From NCBI GenBank assembly GCA_003505715.1, contig DNXU01000029.1, forward strand, positions 3,330 through 16,699: DNA of 13,370 nt, given 5' to 3'. Below the pieces are notes generated by a model. It was not told the origin of the DNA. It saw only the letters and a program-made list of their open reading frames with translations, and did no database searches. Made by a program: the position numbers and the translations under genes. The stretch comes from Cyanobacteria bacterium UBA8803 (GTDB lineage Bacteria > Cyanobacteriota > Cyanobacteriia > Cyanobacteriales > Coleofasciculaceae). This document shows, piece by piece, positions 1-8,018 of this stretch. The number at the start of each line of letters is the position of its first letter. The stretch's first letter is position 1.

Positions 1-21
1 GGATGAGGGATGAGGGATGAG
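1..21. repeat. Tandem heptamer repeat, GGATGAG x3
   Basis: Three exact head-to-tail copies of GGATGAG at the left edge; the array may continue outside the window. This is the short tandemly repeated repetitive (STRR) type common between genes of filamentous cyanobacteria. The same family (GGATGAR) recurs at 4706-4733, after gcvP. Confidence 0.85.
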
Positions 22-93
22 AATTATCCTTGTTTAGGATATCTTAATCGGTCTTTGAGGGCATTAAAGAAAATTAACTAGTACTAAACCACT

Positions 94-114
94 AGACCTG
101 TTAGGTCTGTTTTT
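94..114 (+). terminator. Rho-independent terminator for an off-window rightward gene
   Basis: AGACCT (94-99) pairs with AGGTCT (103-108) around the loop GTT, and is followed by GTTTTT (109-114). A T-G pair at 93/109 could add a seventh base pair. The T run lies on the plus-strand 3' side, so it would end transcription of a plus-strand gene located left of the window. The neighbouring hydrolase gene is on the minus strand and also ends toward this site, so read-through from both sides converges here. Confidence 0.55.
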
Positions 115-140
115 AATTAACTTGACTCTCTCAGTTTTCT

Positions 141-168
141 CCCTACACCCTACACCCCATACCCCACA
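141..168. repeat. Tandem heptamer repeat, CCCYAYA type x4
   Basis: Four consecutive heptamers: CCCTACA, CCCTACA, CCCCATA, CCCCACA. This is a second STRR family, different from the GGATGAR array at 1-21. It ends 5 bases before the hydrolase stop codon, so it forms the immediate 3' flank of that gene. Confidence 0.8.
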
Positions 169-173
169 CTCCG

Positions 174-1025
174 TCAGTAGTTTCCTCTTTGGTTCTTCTC
201 AATTAAACGAACAAATTTCTGTAAGGTATCAGCATACGGCTCAAGAGCTACCCACACTAGATCGTTGTGGCTCGCTTCCTTGACCCATAACGAGAGTTTG
301 GGTTCCGGTGCGGCGGCAAAGAGTTGTTGGCCGTGGGAGAAGGGGACGATTTCATCAGCTTGGCCGTGCATCACCAGTACTGGACAGCTTACTTTAGGGA
401 TTTTGTCGATGTTGCGGAATTTATCGAACGGTAAAATGGGAATGGGTAGTACCACTCGAAACGCTGTAGTAAAAGCACTTTCCATAATCAGACCTGCCAC
501 GGGAACCCGTGCGGCTAAATCTACTACCGACCCACCCCCTACCGAACGCCCGTAAGCAATAATTCGTTTTGGCGGTAGCTTCAACTTTTGGGTCAAATAG
601 GTGTAAGCTGTGTCAATATCGCGATAGGCATTGCGTTCAGAAGGATTTCCTTGACTGGTGCCATAGCCGCGATAGTCGTAGGCAAACACGCTAAACCCAA
701 TATTGTAAAGGTTTTGCAACACGGGTTGAATATTTCCCAAGTCCTCGGCATTACCGTGCGCGTAGAGAATCGTGTAATTGGCTGTTGGATTGGGTAGATA
801 AACGGCTGAAATTTGGATGCGATCGCTACTCGTCAGCTTAAGAATGGCGCTAGTATCTCGATAACTGGGGGGTGGAGGTAAAAAAATCTTGAGATCGGCA
901 GTGAAAAAGACATACAAACAAAAAAAACTATAAATGAATATGAACGAGCGCACGAGCCGTTTAACAGTAAATTCACCCCATAGCCACCGTCTGAGCCTTG
1001 TTTTATCCATAAATTTAGATATCAT
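174..1025 (-). CDS. Membrane-anchored alpha/beta hydrolase (BEM46-like)
   Basis: A 283-residue serine hydrolase of the alpha/beta fold; the substrate cannot be predicted. Seen: an Arg/Lys-rich start followed by one hydrophobic segment at about residues 27-43, then a Pro-rich linker (49-53). Next come the oxyanion-region HGN motif (90-92), a YDYRGYG segment (116-122), the nucleophile elbow GRSVGG with Ser161, Asp224 in HGQADEIVP, and His253 in ASHND, so the catalytic triad is complete. Order and spacing fit the BEM46/ABHD13-like group, which often carries an N-terminal anchor. By the positive-inside rule the catalytic domain probably faces the periplasm or lumen. The start used is ATG at 1025; a second ATG five codons in (M6) would keep the anchor. 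No good Shine-Dalgarno precedes either. It is divergent from gcvH (170-base gap) and probably functionally unrelated to it. Confidence 0.9.
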   Translation of the reverse strand: MISKFMDKTRLRRWLWGEFTVKRLVRSFIFIYSFFCLYVFFTADLKIFLPPPPSYRDTSAILKLTSSDRIQISAVYLPNPTANYTILYAHGNAEDLGNIQPVLQNLYNIGFSVFAYDYRGYGTSQGNPSERNAYRDIDTAYTYLTQKLKLPPKRIIAYGRSVGGGSVVDLAARVPVAGLIMESAFTTAFRVVLPIPILPFDKFRNIDKIPKVSCPVLVMHGQADEIVPFSHGQQLFAAAPEPKLSLWVKEASHNDLVWVALEPYADTLQKFVRLIEKNQRGNY

Positions 1026-1069
1026 GAGCTTTTCAGTGAAAACCCAAGCATAAAAATATGTCTCTTTCT

Positions 1070-1099
1070 CTTTCCCCCTCGCCCTCGCCCGTCTCTCTA
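1070..1099. repeat. Pyrimidine-rich low-complexity tract
   Basis: An uninterrupted-looking C/T-rich stretch with a repeated CCCTCG element lies in the 170-base gap between the divergent hydrolase and gcvH genes. It resembles a decayed simple repeat. No promoter elements can be assigned confidently in this gap; the only well-supported signal is the gcvH ribosome binding site. Confidence 0.4.
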
Positions 1100-1195
1100 T
1101 TGCCAGATTAGATTTTGCCTGATCGCACCTGCGGCAACATCGAATTTGGCTCGCTCGGTTGTAAACTTAGCTTTGCTCCAGATTGAGGACGTGAG

Positions 1196-1585
1196 ATGGC
1201 TCTAGAATATCCTGACGACCTAAAATATCTCGAAAGCCACGAGTATGTACGTCTCGATGGCGAAATTGCCACGATTGGCATCAGCGCTTTTGCTGTTGAC
1301 CAGCTTGGTGACCTCGTCTTTGTGGAACTCCCGGAAATTGGGGATGCCTTAGAAAAAGGAGAGGTCTTTGGCTCTATTGAATCGGTGAAGGCGGTTGAAG
1401 ATATGTATGCTCCCCTTTCCGGTACGGTGATCGAACGTAATGATGCGATAGTGGAATCTCCGGAACTGATTGCTGATGACCCTTATGGTGAAGGTTGGTT
1501 GTTGAAGGTAAGAATTAACGATGCGGATGACTTAAGCGATGGACTCTCGGCTGATGAATATCGCGTTCAGGTAGAAGGAGAATAA
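1196..1585 (+). CDS. gcvH: Glycine cleavage system H protein
   Basis: A 129-residue lipoyl carrier that shuttles the aminomethyl group from P-protein to T-protein, and is then reoxidised by L-protein (dihydrolipoyl dehydrogenase), in the cytosolic glycine cleavage complex. Seen: the N-terminal YLESHEYV segment, the [19 protein letters not shown] core, and the lipoylation motif [15 protein letters not shown] with Lys65 as the modified residue. The C-terminal half contains [24 protein letters not shown], split here as [12 protein letters not shown] then [12 protein letters not shown], as in canonical H proteins. The full length matches the family. ATG at 1196 is preceded by GAGG with about 7 bases spacing, supporting this start. 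It lies 132 bases upstream of gcvP on the same strand and is probably co-transcribed. In photosynthetic cells this system handles photorespiratory glycine. Confidence 0.98.
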   Translation: MALEYPDDLKYLESHEYVRLDGEIATIGISAFAVDQLGDLVFVELPEIGDALEKGEVFGSIESVKAVEDMYAPLSGTVIERNDAIVESPELIADDPYGEGWLLKVRINDADDLSDGLSADEYRVQVEGE

Positions 1586-1646
1586 AAGATTGGCAAATGA
1601 TACATAACGCCCACAAGGGCTGGAGGGTGAGGCAACGGGACTCAAC

Positions 1647-1668
1647 ATTATGTTTGTTAAAACATAAT
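1647..1668. promoter_or_regulatory. Perfect 9-bp inverted repeat between gcvH and gcvP
   Basis: ATTATGTTT (1647-1655) and AAACATAAT (1660-1668) are exact complements around a four-base loop, GTTA. The stem is A/T-rich and no T run follows, so it is a poor terminator. It could be a protein-binding operator or a weak mRNA hairpin in the gcvH-gcvP intercistronic region. A smaller GCCC-ACAA-GGGC hairpin lies at 1609-1620. The symmetry is seen directly; the function is inference. Confidence 0.35.
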
Positions 1669-1717
1669 AAGAAGTCGCGCTCTCGTCAAAAAGAGCCTGA
1701 CCAACTACAGCCCTCCT

Positions 1718-4705
1718 ATGAATCGGTTAGATATGCCTAATTTGGATGTCACAGTTAACCAGGATGCGAATAACGATCGGCTCATTCTTGATTCTCAGCA
1801 GAATTTTTCTGCCCCTGAAAGCGTTCTATCGACCGATTCTTTTGTAGGAAGGCACATTGGCCCGAACGAGCGGGATGTCGAGCAAATGCTTGATGTCTTG
1901 GGATTCTCCACCCTCGACGAACTAATAGATCGGGCCATTCCGCCAGCCATTCGGCTTAATCACCCCCTCAAGTTACCTGCTGCCCAAAGCGAGTATGCTG
2001 CCCTAGGGAACCTCAAGGACATGGCGGCCAAAAATAAAGTGTTTCGCTCGTTCATTGGCATGGGGTATCACGACTGCATTACCCCACCAGTCATTCAACG
2101 CAATATCCTAGAGAATCCGGGCTGGTACACGGCTTACACCCCTTATCAGGCCGAGATTGCCCAAGGCCGTCTGGAGGCATTGCTCAACTTCCAGACCATG
2201 ATTATTGACCTCACAGGTCTGGAAATCGCCAATGCGTCGCTGCTGGATGAAGGGACTGCTGCTGCTGAAGCCATGAGCATGAGCTATGGGTTGTGCAAGA
2301 CGAAAGCTAATGCCTTTTTCGTCTCCCAAAACTGCCATCCCCAAACCATTGCTGTCGTGCAAACTCGTGCCAAACCCTTGGGGATTGAGGTGATTGTGGG
2401 CGACCATCTCACCTTTGAGTGCGATCGCCAAATTTTTGGGGCACTGCTCCAGTATCCGGCTACGGATGGCCAAATTTGTGATTACCGAGAGTTTATTGAC
2501 AAGGTTCATGCCGTTGGCGGTTTAGTCACTGTAGCTGCTGACCTTTTGAGCCTGACTCTCCTCACCCCTCCCGGTGAATTTGGAGCAGATATTGCGGTCG
2601 GCAGCACTCAGCGCTTCGGCGTTCCTTTGGGCTACGGGGGGCCTCATGCTGCCTACTTTGCTACGCGAGAAGCTTACAAGCGGCAGGTGCCGGGACGGAT
2701 TGTGGGTGTATCTAAAGATAGTCGGGGTAAGCCTGCATTGCGCCTAGCCCTGCAAACCCGGGAACAACACATCCGCCGGGATAAGGCCACCAGCAATATC
2801 TGTACCGCCCAAGTGTTACTGGCTGCGATCGCCTCCATGTATGCTGTTTACCACGGGCCAGAGGGACTCAAGCAAATTGCCCGTCGGATACATCAGTTAA
2901 CTTTGATTCTAGCGGCAGGGTTGGAACGGCTGGGATACAAAATTGGCCCAAAACCGTTTTTTGATACGCTGCGGGTAGAATTGGGCTTGCACAACCCGGA
3001 AGCGATCTTTGCAGCTGCACAGGAGCGTAGCATTAACCTGCGTCCTTTGGCAGCGAATGTTATTGGGATTACCCTAAACGAAACCACCACGATGCAGGAC
3101 GTAGTAGATCTGCTGGAGATTTTTGCCGATGCAGGGGTGGCAGGAATTCCCCGCTTACCGTTTGATACAGATGCCTTAATCAAGGCAGCAAGACCGGATT
3201 TCGAGCCACCCTTTGCCCGTACTAGCAGCTATTTAACTAATCCGGTGTTTAACCGCTACCACTCGGAAACTGAGTTATTGCGCTACTTGCACCGACTACA
3301 GGCCAAGGACTTGTCTCTCACCACCTCAATGATTCCCTTGGGTTCCTGCACGATGAAGCTGAATGCTACTGCGGAGATGATCCCGGTAACTTGGCCGGAA
3401 TTCGGCAAGATTCATCCCTTCGCTCCTAGGTCTCAAACTCAGGGATATCAGATGTTGTTCCAGCAGTTAGAGGAATGGTTAGCTGAAATTACAGGCTTCG
3501 CAGGTATTTCTCTGCAACCCAATGCTGGGTCTCAAGGGGAATATGCTGGATTGTTAGTAATTCGCAACTACCACGAACATCGAGGAGAGGGCCATCGCCA
3601 GGTTTGCCTAATTCCAGAGTCTGCTCACGGCACTAATCCTGCTTCTGCCGTCATGGCAGGTTTGAAGGTGGTGGCTGTTGCTTGTGACGATCGGGGTAAT
3701 GTTGACCTAGATGACTTGCAGGCTAAAGCCCAAAAGCACAGCCAGGAACTGGCGGCGCTAATGATTACCTATCCTTCTACCCACGGTGTCTTTGAAGAAG
3801 AGATTAAAGAAATCTGCCATATCGTTCACACCCACGGCGGACAGGTTTATATGGATGGGGCGAATATGAATGCCCAAGTCGGACTCTGCCGTCCGGGAGA
3901 CTTTGGGGCAGATGTCTGTCACCTCAACCTGCACAAAACCTTCTGCATTCCCCACGGTGGCGGTGGTCCTGGGATGGGGCCTATTGGCGTCATGCCTCAT
4001 CTGGTGCCCTTCCTTCCAGATGTGTCCTGCCCTAACGACCAACCATCAACCACTAACAACCAATCCATTGGTGCCATTTCTGCCGCACCTTGGGGAAGTG
4101 CGAGTATCCTGCCGATTTCCTGGATGTACATCGCCTTGATGGGAACAGCAGGTTTGACGGCAGCGACCAAAGTAGCAATTCTCAACGCCAACTATATCGC
4201 CCGTCGGCTAGAACCTTACTATCCAGTGTTGTATAAGGGGAAAACCGAGCTAGTGGCTCATGAGTGTATTTTGGATTTGCGATCGCTCAAAAAGTCAGCA
4301 GGTATTGAGGTAGATGACATTGCTAAACGCCTGATGGACTACGGGTTTCATGCCCCCACCGTTTCTTGGCCAGTAGCGGGGACGATGATGGTAGAACCCA
4401 CGGAAAGCGAGTCGAAGGAAGAACTCGACCGTTTTTGCGATGCCATGATTGCTATTCGTCAGGAGATAGAGGCCATTGAACTAGGTCAAGCCGACCCCGA
4501 TAATAATGTCCTCAAAAATGCTCCCCATACCGCAGAAGCTTTATTAGCTCAAGACTGGAGTTGCCCCTATCCTCGCGAACAGGCAGCCTATCCAGCACCC
4601 TGGACAAGGGAACACAAGTTCTGGCCTACTGTGGGGCGGATTGATAATGCTTTTGGCGATCGCAATTTGGTTTGCTCTTGTGTAGGGATGGAGGCTTATA
4701 GCTAA
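1718..4705 (+). CDS. gcvP: Glycine dehydrogenase (decarboxylating), P-protein
   Basis: A 995-residue PLP enzyme that decarboxylates glycine and transfers the aminomethyl group to lipoyl-GcvH. It is the fused two-half (alpha+beta) type used by cyanobacteria and mitochondria. Seen: a variable 43-residue N-terminal stretch before [12 protein letters not shown], the first half to about residue 475, [13 protein letters not shown] at about 537-549, the PLP-binding Lys740 in HLNLHKTF followed by HGGGGPG (746-752), and the [15 protein letters not shown] segment. Cys362 and Cys986 occupy places resembling the redox-active pair of the Synechocystis enzyme. Residues 773-782 ([10 protein letters not shown]) are encoded by a heptamer-like repeat and look inserted. 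The start ATG at 1718 has no Shine-Dalgarno; ATG at codon 7 is an alternative. The gene sits 132 bases after gcvH. A repeat-derived hairpin follows the stop. Confidence 0.98.
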   Translation: MNRLDMPNLDVTVNQDANNDRLILDSQQNFSAPESVLSTDSFVGRHIGPNERDVEQMLDVLGFSTLDELIDRAIPPAIRLNHPLKLPAAQSEYAALGNLKDMAAKNKVFRSFIGMGYHDCITPPVIQRNILENPGWYTAYTPYQAEIAQGRLEALLNFQTMIIDLTGLEIANASLLDEGTAAAEAMSMSYGLCKTKANAFFVSQNCHPQTIAVVQTRAKPLGIEVIVGDHLTFECDRQIFGALLQYPATDGQICDYREFIDKVHAVGGLVTVAADLLSLTLLTPPGEFGADIAVGSTQRFGVPLGYGGPHAAYFATREAYKRQVPGRIVGVSKDSRGKPALRLALQTREQHIRRDKATSNICTAQVLLAAIASMYAVYHGPEGLKQIARRIHQLTLILAAGLERLGYKIGPKPFFDTLRVELGLHNPEAIFAAAQERSINLRPLAANVIGITLNETTTMQDVVDLLEIFADAGVAGIPRLPFDTDALIKAARPDFEPPFARTSSYLTNPVFNRYHSETELLRYLHRLQAKDLSLTTSMIPLGSCTMKLNATAEMIPVTWPEFGKIHPFAPRSQTQGYQMLFQQLEEWLAEITGFAGISLQPNAGSQGEYAGLLVIRNYHEHRGEGHRQVCLIPESAHGTNPASAVMAGLKVVAVACDDRGNVDLDDLQAKAQKHSQELAALMITYPSTHGVFEEEIKEICHIVHTHGGQVYMDGANMNAQVGLCRPGDFGADVCHLNLHKTFCIPHGGGGPGMGPIGVMPHLVPFLPDVSCPNDQPSTTNNQSIGAISAAPWGSASILPISWMYIALMGTAGLTAATKVAILNANYIARRLEPYYPVLYKGKTELVAHECILDLRSLKKSAGIEVDDIAKRLMDYGFHAPTVSWPVAGTMMVEPTESESKEELDRFCDAMIAIRQEIEAIELGQADPDNNVLKNAPHTAEALLAQDWSCPYPREQAAYPAPWTREHKFWPTVGRIDNAFGDRNLVCSCVGMEAYS
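4035..4062. repeat. Degenerate heptamer tract inside gcvP
   Basis: Four successive heptamers, ACGACCA, ACCATCA, ACCACTA and ACAACCA, share an ACxAyCA-like pattern typical of cyanobacterial STRR units. They lie within the gcvP reading frame and encode [10 protein letters not shown] (residues 773-782). The site is between the conserved HLVPFLP and [11 protein letters not shown] segments, where family members vary in length. Confidence 0.6.
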
Positions 4706-4733
4706 GGATGAAGGATGAGGGATGAAGGATGAT
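4706..4733. repeat. Tandem heptamer repeat, GGATGAR type x4
   Basis: Four head-to-tail heptamers, GGATGAA, GGATGAG, GGATGAA and GGATGAT, begin at the first base after the gcvP stop codon. They belong to the same family as the array at 1-21. A reverse-complement copy (CTCATCC CTCAT) lies 10 bases further on and allows the array to fold. Confidence 0.85.
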
Positions 4734-4758
4734 TTTTTCTTACTCATCCCTCATTTTT
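4715..4758 (+). terminator. Repeat-derived terminator-like hairpin after gcvP
   Basis: ATGAGGGATGA (4715-4725) pairs exactly with TCATCCCTCAT (4744-4754) around an 18-base loop. The stem is followed by T's through 4758. The left arm is part of the GGATGAR heptamer array. The structure lies 9 bases after the gcvP stop and would end the gcvHP transcript before the convergent ATPase gene. The long loop makes it weaker than a typical intrinsic terminator. Confidence 0.5.
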
Positions 4759-4848
4759 GATATCATATTCGGTAATATCGGTCTTCTACCCTTCCGGTCT
4801 TTCCTTGTATAAACATAGTCTCTCATTAATGCCTTCTAACTTCCTCAG

Positions 4849-7581
4849 TTAGTTAGGAGGGTCAAAGCGATTGACTAAGGCAGATACGGCAATCATTGGC
4901 AACCCAATGAGCAGGCAGAGCAACCATTGATTAACGTTCAGTGGTGCGGTGTAGAACAAGTTATTTATCAGGCTCCATTGACTGAAAATTACCTGCAAAA
5001 TCACGGTGCAAGCAATACCAATACCGATGGCTGAGGCATCGCTGATTTGTGCGCTTGAATCACGCAGTTTATCGATGATTACGCTTCCCAATTGGCTAAT
5101 ACTCAAAAGGTAAAAAATTCGTCCTGCCACTAATGCTTGAATTGCCATTGTCCGGGCTAAAGCGAGATTTCCTGTCGTTGCCTTTATCCATTCAAATATA
5201 CCAAAAATCAAAATCCAATTAAAGGCAGAAATGACCAAGATGCGCTTGAGTAACCCTCCAGAAAGCAGGGGTTCATTTGGCTTGCGTGGAGGTTGTTGCA
5301 TCTCTCGTTCTGACTTCGGTTCAAAGGCTAGGGGAACGGTCATGGTGATGGAATTAACCATATTCAGCCAGAGAACTTGTAACGATAAGATGGGTAACGC
5401 TCTAGCTAGCAGTACGCTAATCAAAATCGTCATGGATTCCCCACCGTTGACTGGCAGAATAAACGCGATCGCTTTTTGCAAATTGCGATAAACAGTACGT
5501 CCTTCCTCAACTGCTGCTTCGATTGAGGCGAAGTTATCATCTGTCAAAATCATGTCAGCGGCTTCTTTTGCTACCTCCGTGCCAGCTTGCCCCATCGCAA
5601 TGCCAATATCGGCTTGCTTGAGTGCCGGTGCATCGTTGACTCCATCCCCCGTCATGGCGACAATTTCGCCTTTGGATTGAAGAGCTTCAACGAGACGGAG
5701 TTTCTGTTCCGGTGCGACACGGGCAAACACGACTCCATCTTCTACTGCTGTGGCGAGTTCTTGTTGATCTAGGTGGGCGAGTTCTTGTCCAGTAAATGCC
5801 AGAACTTCTCCATTTTTGTTGAGTCCCATTCGAGAGGCGATCGCTCTTGCCGTAACCGCATGATCGCCCGTAATCATCTTCACCTGGATACCTGCTTCTT
5901 GACAAGCTTGCACAGCTTTTATCGCTTCGGTTCGGGGCGGGTCGATCATACCTTGCAACCCGATGAAAATTAGATCCTGTTTGATATCTGCATGGTCTAG
6001 CGAGTTTTGAGCAGATGATACCGATTTCTTTGCCAAAGCCAGCACTCGTAACCCCTGATGAGCCATTGCATCGACTTCCTGATGCACGGCTTCTCGATCC
6101 ACAGAGGTAAGATTTGCACGATCGTCCAGCATTTGCTGACAGCGAAGGAGAATTGCCTCTACCGAACCCTTGACATAAATAGTCCTGAGTGGAGACTGTT
6201 CTGTAGTCCTTCTTTCATGCAACGTCGCCATGTACTGAAATTCGGACTCAAAGGGAATAACATCAATTCTAGGCATCTCCTGCTCTAAGTCAGATTGATG
6301 CAATCCCACTTTGTTGCCGACAGCAATCAACGCCCCCTCCGTTGGATCGCCAATCACCTTCCATTGACCATCCGTTTCTTCCAGATGAGAGTCATTGCAT
6401 AACAGTCCGGCTTTTAGACATTCCACAAGAACAGGGGATTTATTTAGATCAACTAGCTTTTCATCGATCAGGATTTCCCCTTCTGGGGTGTAGCCTCCAC
6501 CAGTGACTCCATAGTGTCGATCGCCTGCGTAGATGGCTTGCACTGTCATCTGATTTTCTGTCAGCGTACCTGTTTTATCGGAACAGATAACCGTCGCACC
6601 ACCTAGAGTTTCAACGGCTGGTAACTTGCGGACGATCGCATGACGGCGTGCCATCCGGGAAACGCCAATGGCTAGGGTGATTGTCACAACAGCGGGTAAT
6701 CCTTCGGGAATCGCACTGACTGCCAAAGCAACAGCCGCCTCGAACATCGAAACCCAAGAGTTACCGTACCCTAAACCAACAGCAAATGTCAGTGCGGCTA
6801 CCCCTAAAATGATGTACAGCAACGTGCGACTGAATTTATCAAACTTGCGGGTTAAAGGGGTTGATAGATTTGTGTGTTGCTCCATTAACTGCGAAATTCG
6901 CCCGGTTTCGGTAGCCTCCCCAATGGCAACAACAATGCCTCTTCCCTGTCCGAACGTGACAAAGCTGCCAGCATAAGCCATGTTAGTTCGCTCTGCTAGG
7001 GGCGCGTCGGGATTGAGCGGTTGAGTGTCCTTTTCAACGGCAATTGACTCACCTGTGAGGGCTGACTCATTCACTTGCAAGTTACGCGCACTCACGAATC
7101 GCAAATCGGCGGGTACTTTGTCTCCAGAAGTCAGAAACACCAAATCGCCGGGAACTAACTCAGTAGAAGGAATTTTTACTTTTTGAGCATCGCGGAGTAC
7201 AGTTGCGTCTGTCTGGACTGAGGAGGCTAAGGCTGCGATCGCGCTTTCAGCTTTAGACTCTTGAACAAACCCAATGATGGCGTTAATTAAAGTAACGCCC
7301 CAAATTACCCCAGCATTCACCCATTCTCCCAAAAATGCCTTGATTACACCCGCAATCAGTAAGATGTACAAAAGCGGTTGGTTAAATTGCAGCAGAAACC
7401 GCACCAAAGGACTTTTTCCTGGGTTGCCTTTAAGTTCATTAGAACCATAATGTTCCTGTCGTTTTGTCGCTTCTTGTGATGTCAATCCCGTTTCTAGATT
7501 GCTATCTAAAAGCTGGAAGACTTCCCGCGTCGATAGATGATGCCACTGTTCCTGTAATTTCTTTGGTGCTGTTGCTGTCAT
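4849..7581 (-). CDS. P-type cation-transporting ATPase, P2A-like with altered M6
   Basis: A 910-residue ATP-driven cation pump of the inner membrane. Seen: N-terminal cation-ATPase domain (about 10-75), M1-M2 (about 62-106), actuator loop with TGES (176-179), M3-M4 with PEGLP (292-296), the phosphorylated Asp335 in SDKTGTLT, a nucleotide-binding domain with KGSVE (471-475), hinge motifs TGD (571-573) and GDGVND (645-650), then M5-M10 to residue 905. PEGLP and M5 residues Asn712 and Glu715 match the SERCA/PacL calcium-site pattern. In M6 the run is WLNMVNSIT, so Asn740 is kept but the position of the SERCA Asp800 is Ser744. Calcium specificity is therefore doubtful; Na+, K+, H+ or another cation is possible. 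ATG at 7581 has GAGAAAG about 7 bases upstream. It is convergent with gcvP and divergent from the AI-2E gene. Confidence 0.93.
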   Translation of the reverse strand: MTATAPKKLQEQWHHLSTREVFQLLDSNLETGLTSQEATKRQEHYGSNELKGNPGKSPLVRFLLQFNQPLLYILLIAGVIKAFLGEWVNAGVIWGVTLINAIIGFVQESKAESAIAALASSVQTDATVLRDAQKVKIPSTELVPGDLVFLTSGDKVPADLRFVSARNLQVNESALTGESIAVEKDTQPLNPDAPLAERTNMAYAGSFVTFGQGRGIVVAIGEATETGRISQLMEQHTNLSTPLTRKFDKFSRTLLYIILGVAALTFAVGLGYGNSWVSMFEAAVALAVSAIPEGLPAVVTITLAIGVSRMARRHAIVRKLPAVETLGGATVICSDKTGTLTENQMTVQAIYAGDRHYGVTGGGYTPEGEILIDEKLVDLNKSPVLVECLKAGLLCNDSHLEETDGQWKVIGDPTEGALIAVGNKVGLHQSDLEQEMPRIDVIPFESEFQYMATLHERRTTEQSPLRTIYVKGSVEAILLRCQQMLDDRANLTSVDREAVHQEVDAMAHQGLRVLALAKKSVSSAQNSLDHADIKQDLIFIGLQGMIDPPRTEAIKAVQACQEAGIQVKMITGDHAVTARAIASRMGLNKNGEVLAFTGQELAHLDQQELATAVEDGVVFARVAPEQKLRLVEALQSKGEIVAMTGDGVNDAPALKQADIGIAMGQAGTEVAKEAADMILTDDNFASIEAAVEEGRTVYRNLQKAIAFILPVNGGESMTILISVLLARALPILSLQVLWLNMVNSITMTVPLAFEPKSEREMQQPPRKPNEPLLSGGLLKRILVISAFNWILIFGIFEWIKATTGNLALARTMAIQALVAGRIFYLLSISQLGSVIIDKLRDSSAQISDASAIGIGIACTVILQVIFSQWSLINNLFYTAPLNVNQWLLCLLIGLPMIAVSALVNRFDPPN

Positions 7582-7897
7582 AGTGTTTCTTTCTCAAAAG
7601 CACGAGCCAGGTAAATTAATAATTAGCTAGTTGTGATACCGTTTGGTTTAATGAATGTTACATTTTGTAGGGGTGGGTTGAGTAGCTAAATTTTGGAAAA
7701 ACCCATAACTTTATTTCAAAACTTGCTCTTCCCCGTTTGGCAAGTTTCCATATTTATCCAATGTATAAAATAAATATGATTAAAAAGTGACAGCAACGCT
7801 GCCATTCAACGTGGAAATGGAATTTGTATTCATCTGCTTAACCTAGACTTGCCCCTCGCAGGAGTCAACGGGAAGAAGTTCATCCTAAATCTCTCCT

Positions 7898-7903
7898 AGG
7901 AGG
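7898..7903 (+). promoter_or_regulatory. Strong Shine-Dalgarno AGGAGG before a small ORF
   Basis: AGGAGG is the best ribosome-binding match seen in the window, yet it is 61 bases from the first possible start of the AI-2E gene. Six bases downstream is TTG at 7910, which opens a 16-codon ORF. The motif overlaps the palindrome CTCCTAGGAG, so it could be hidden by pairing. Confidence 0.4.
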
Positions 7904-7909
7904 CAAGCC

Positions 7910-7960
7910 TTGCTCCGATTCTTTTTGGTATCTTATTTTATTTGTTCTAGCTCAACCTGA
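7910..7960 (+). CDS. Possible 16-residue leader peptide before the AI-2E gene
   Basis: A TTG-started ORF with AGGAGG six bases upstream encodes a short hydrophobic peptide (LRFFLVSYFICSSST after the initiator) and stops at TGA 7958-7960. That stop is 4 bases before the first TTG of the AI-2E frame (7965) and 58 before its ATG (8019). It could be a leader peptide that couples or controls translation of the permease, or a tiny membrane peptide. It could also be chance: the only support is the position and quality of the ribosome binding site. No family is recognised. Confidence 0.25.
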   Translation: MLRFFLVSYFICSSST

Positions 7961-8018
7961 ATTATTGAGCCTTGTTCAGAAAGTTAATTGGCAACTTACA
8001 TATTTACTCAAAGTGAAG

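Larger units (their letters stand above)
7582..7964. other. 383-base divergent intergenic region, no full-size gene
   Basis: This gap separates the divergent ATPase and AI-2E genes and must hold both promoters. It is A/T-rich around 7750-7790 and has a TATAAA at 7764-7769, but no convincing -35 at the usual distance. An 8-bp inverted repeat, AAACTTGC (7719-7726) and GCAAGTTT (7740-7747), could be an operator or hairpin. Short stems (CCATT/AATGG at 7802-7820; GACT/AGTC at 7846-7866) and the palindrome CTCCTAGGAG (7893-7902) suggest a structured leader ahead of the AI-2E gene. A candidate small ORF is listed separately. No tRNA or known riboswitch is recognised. Confidence 0.5.

Noticed and set aside
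38..57. Shared sequence between 38-57 and 4759-4785 (GATATC and ATCGGTCTT elements) as a longer repeat around the GGATGAR arrays
   Set aside because: Only short blocks match with different spacing; it may be chance in A/T-rich DNA.
1586..1717. Glycine riboswitch upstream of gcvP (or in 1026-1195 upstream of gcvH)
   Set aside because: Glycine riboswitches control gcv genes in many bacteria, but I cannot find the conserved paired aptamer core or its characteristic joining sequences; only short unrelated hairpins are present.
2108..2509. Long open frame antisense to gcvP
   Set aside because: No family-like sequence or plausible ribosome binding site; it lies wholly within a highly conserved coding region and reflects its codon use.
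4836..4852. Hairpin CTAACT/AGTTAG overlapping the ATPase stop codon, as its terminator
   Set aside because: Only 6 bp, and no T run on the minus-strand 3' side.
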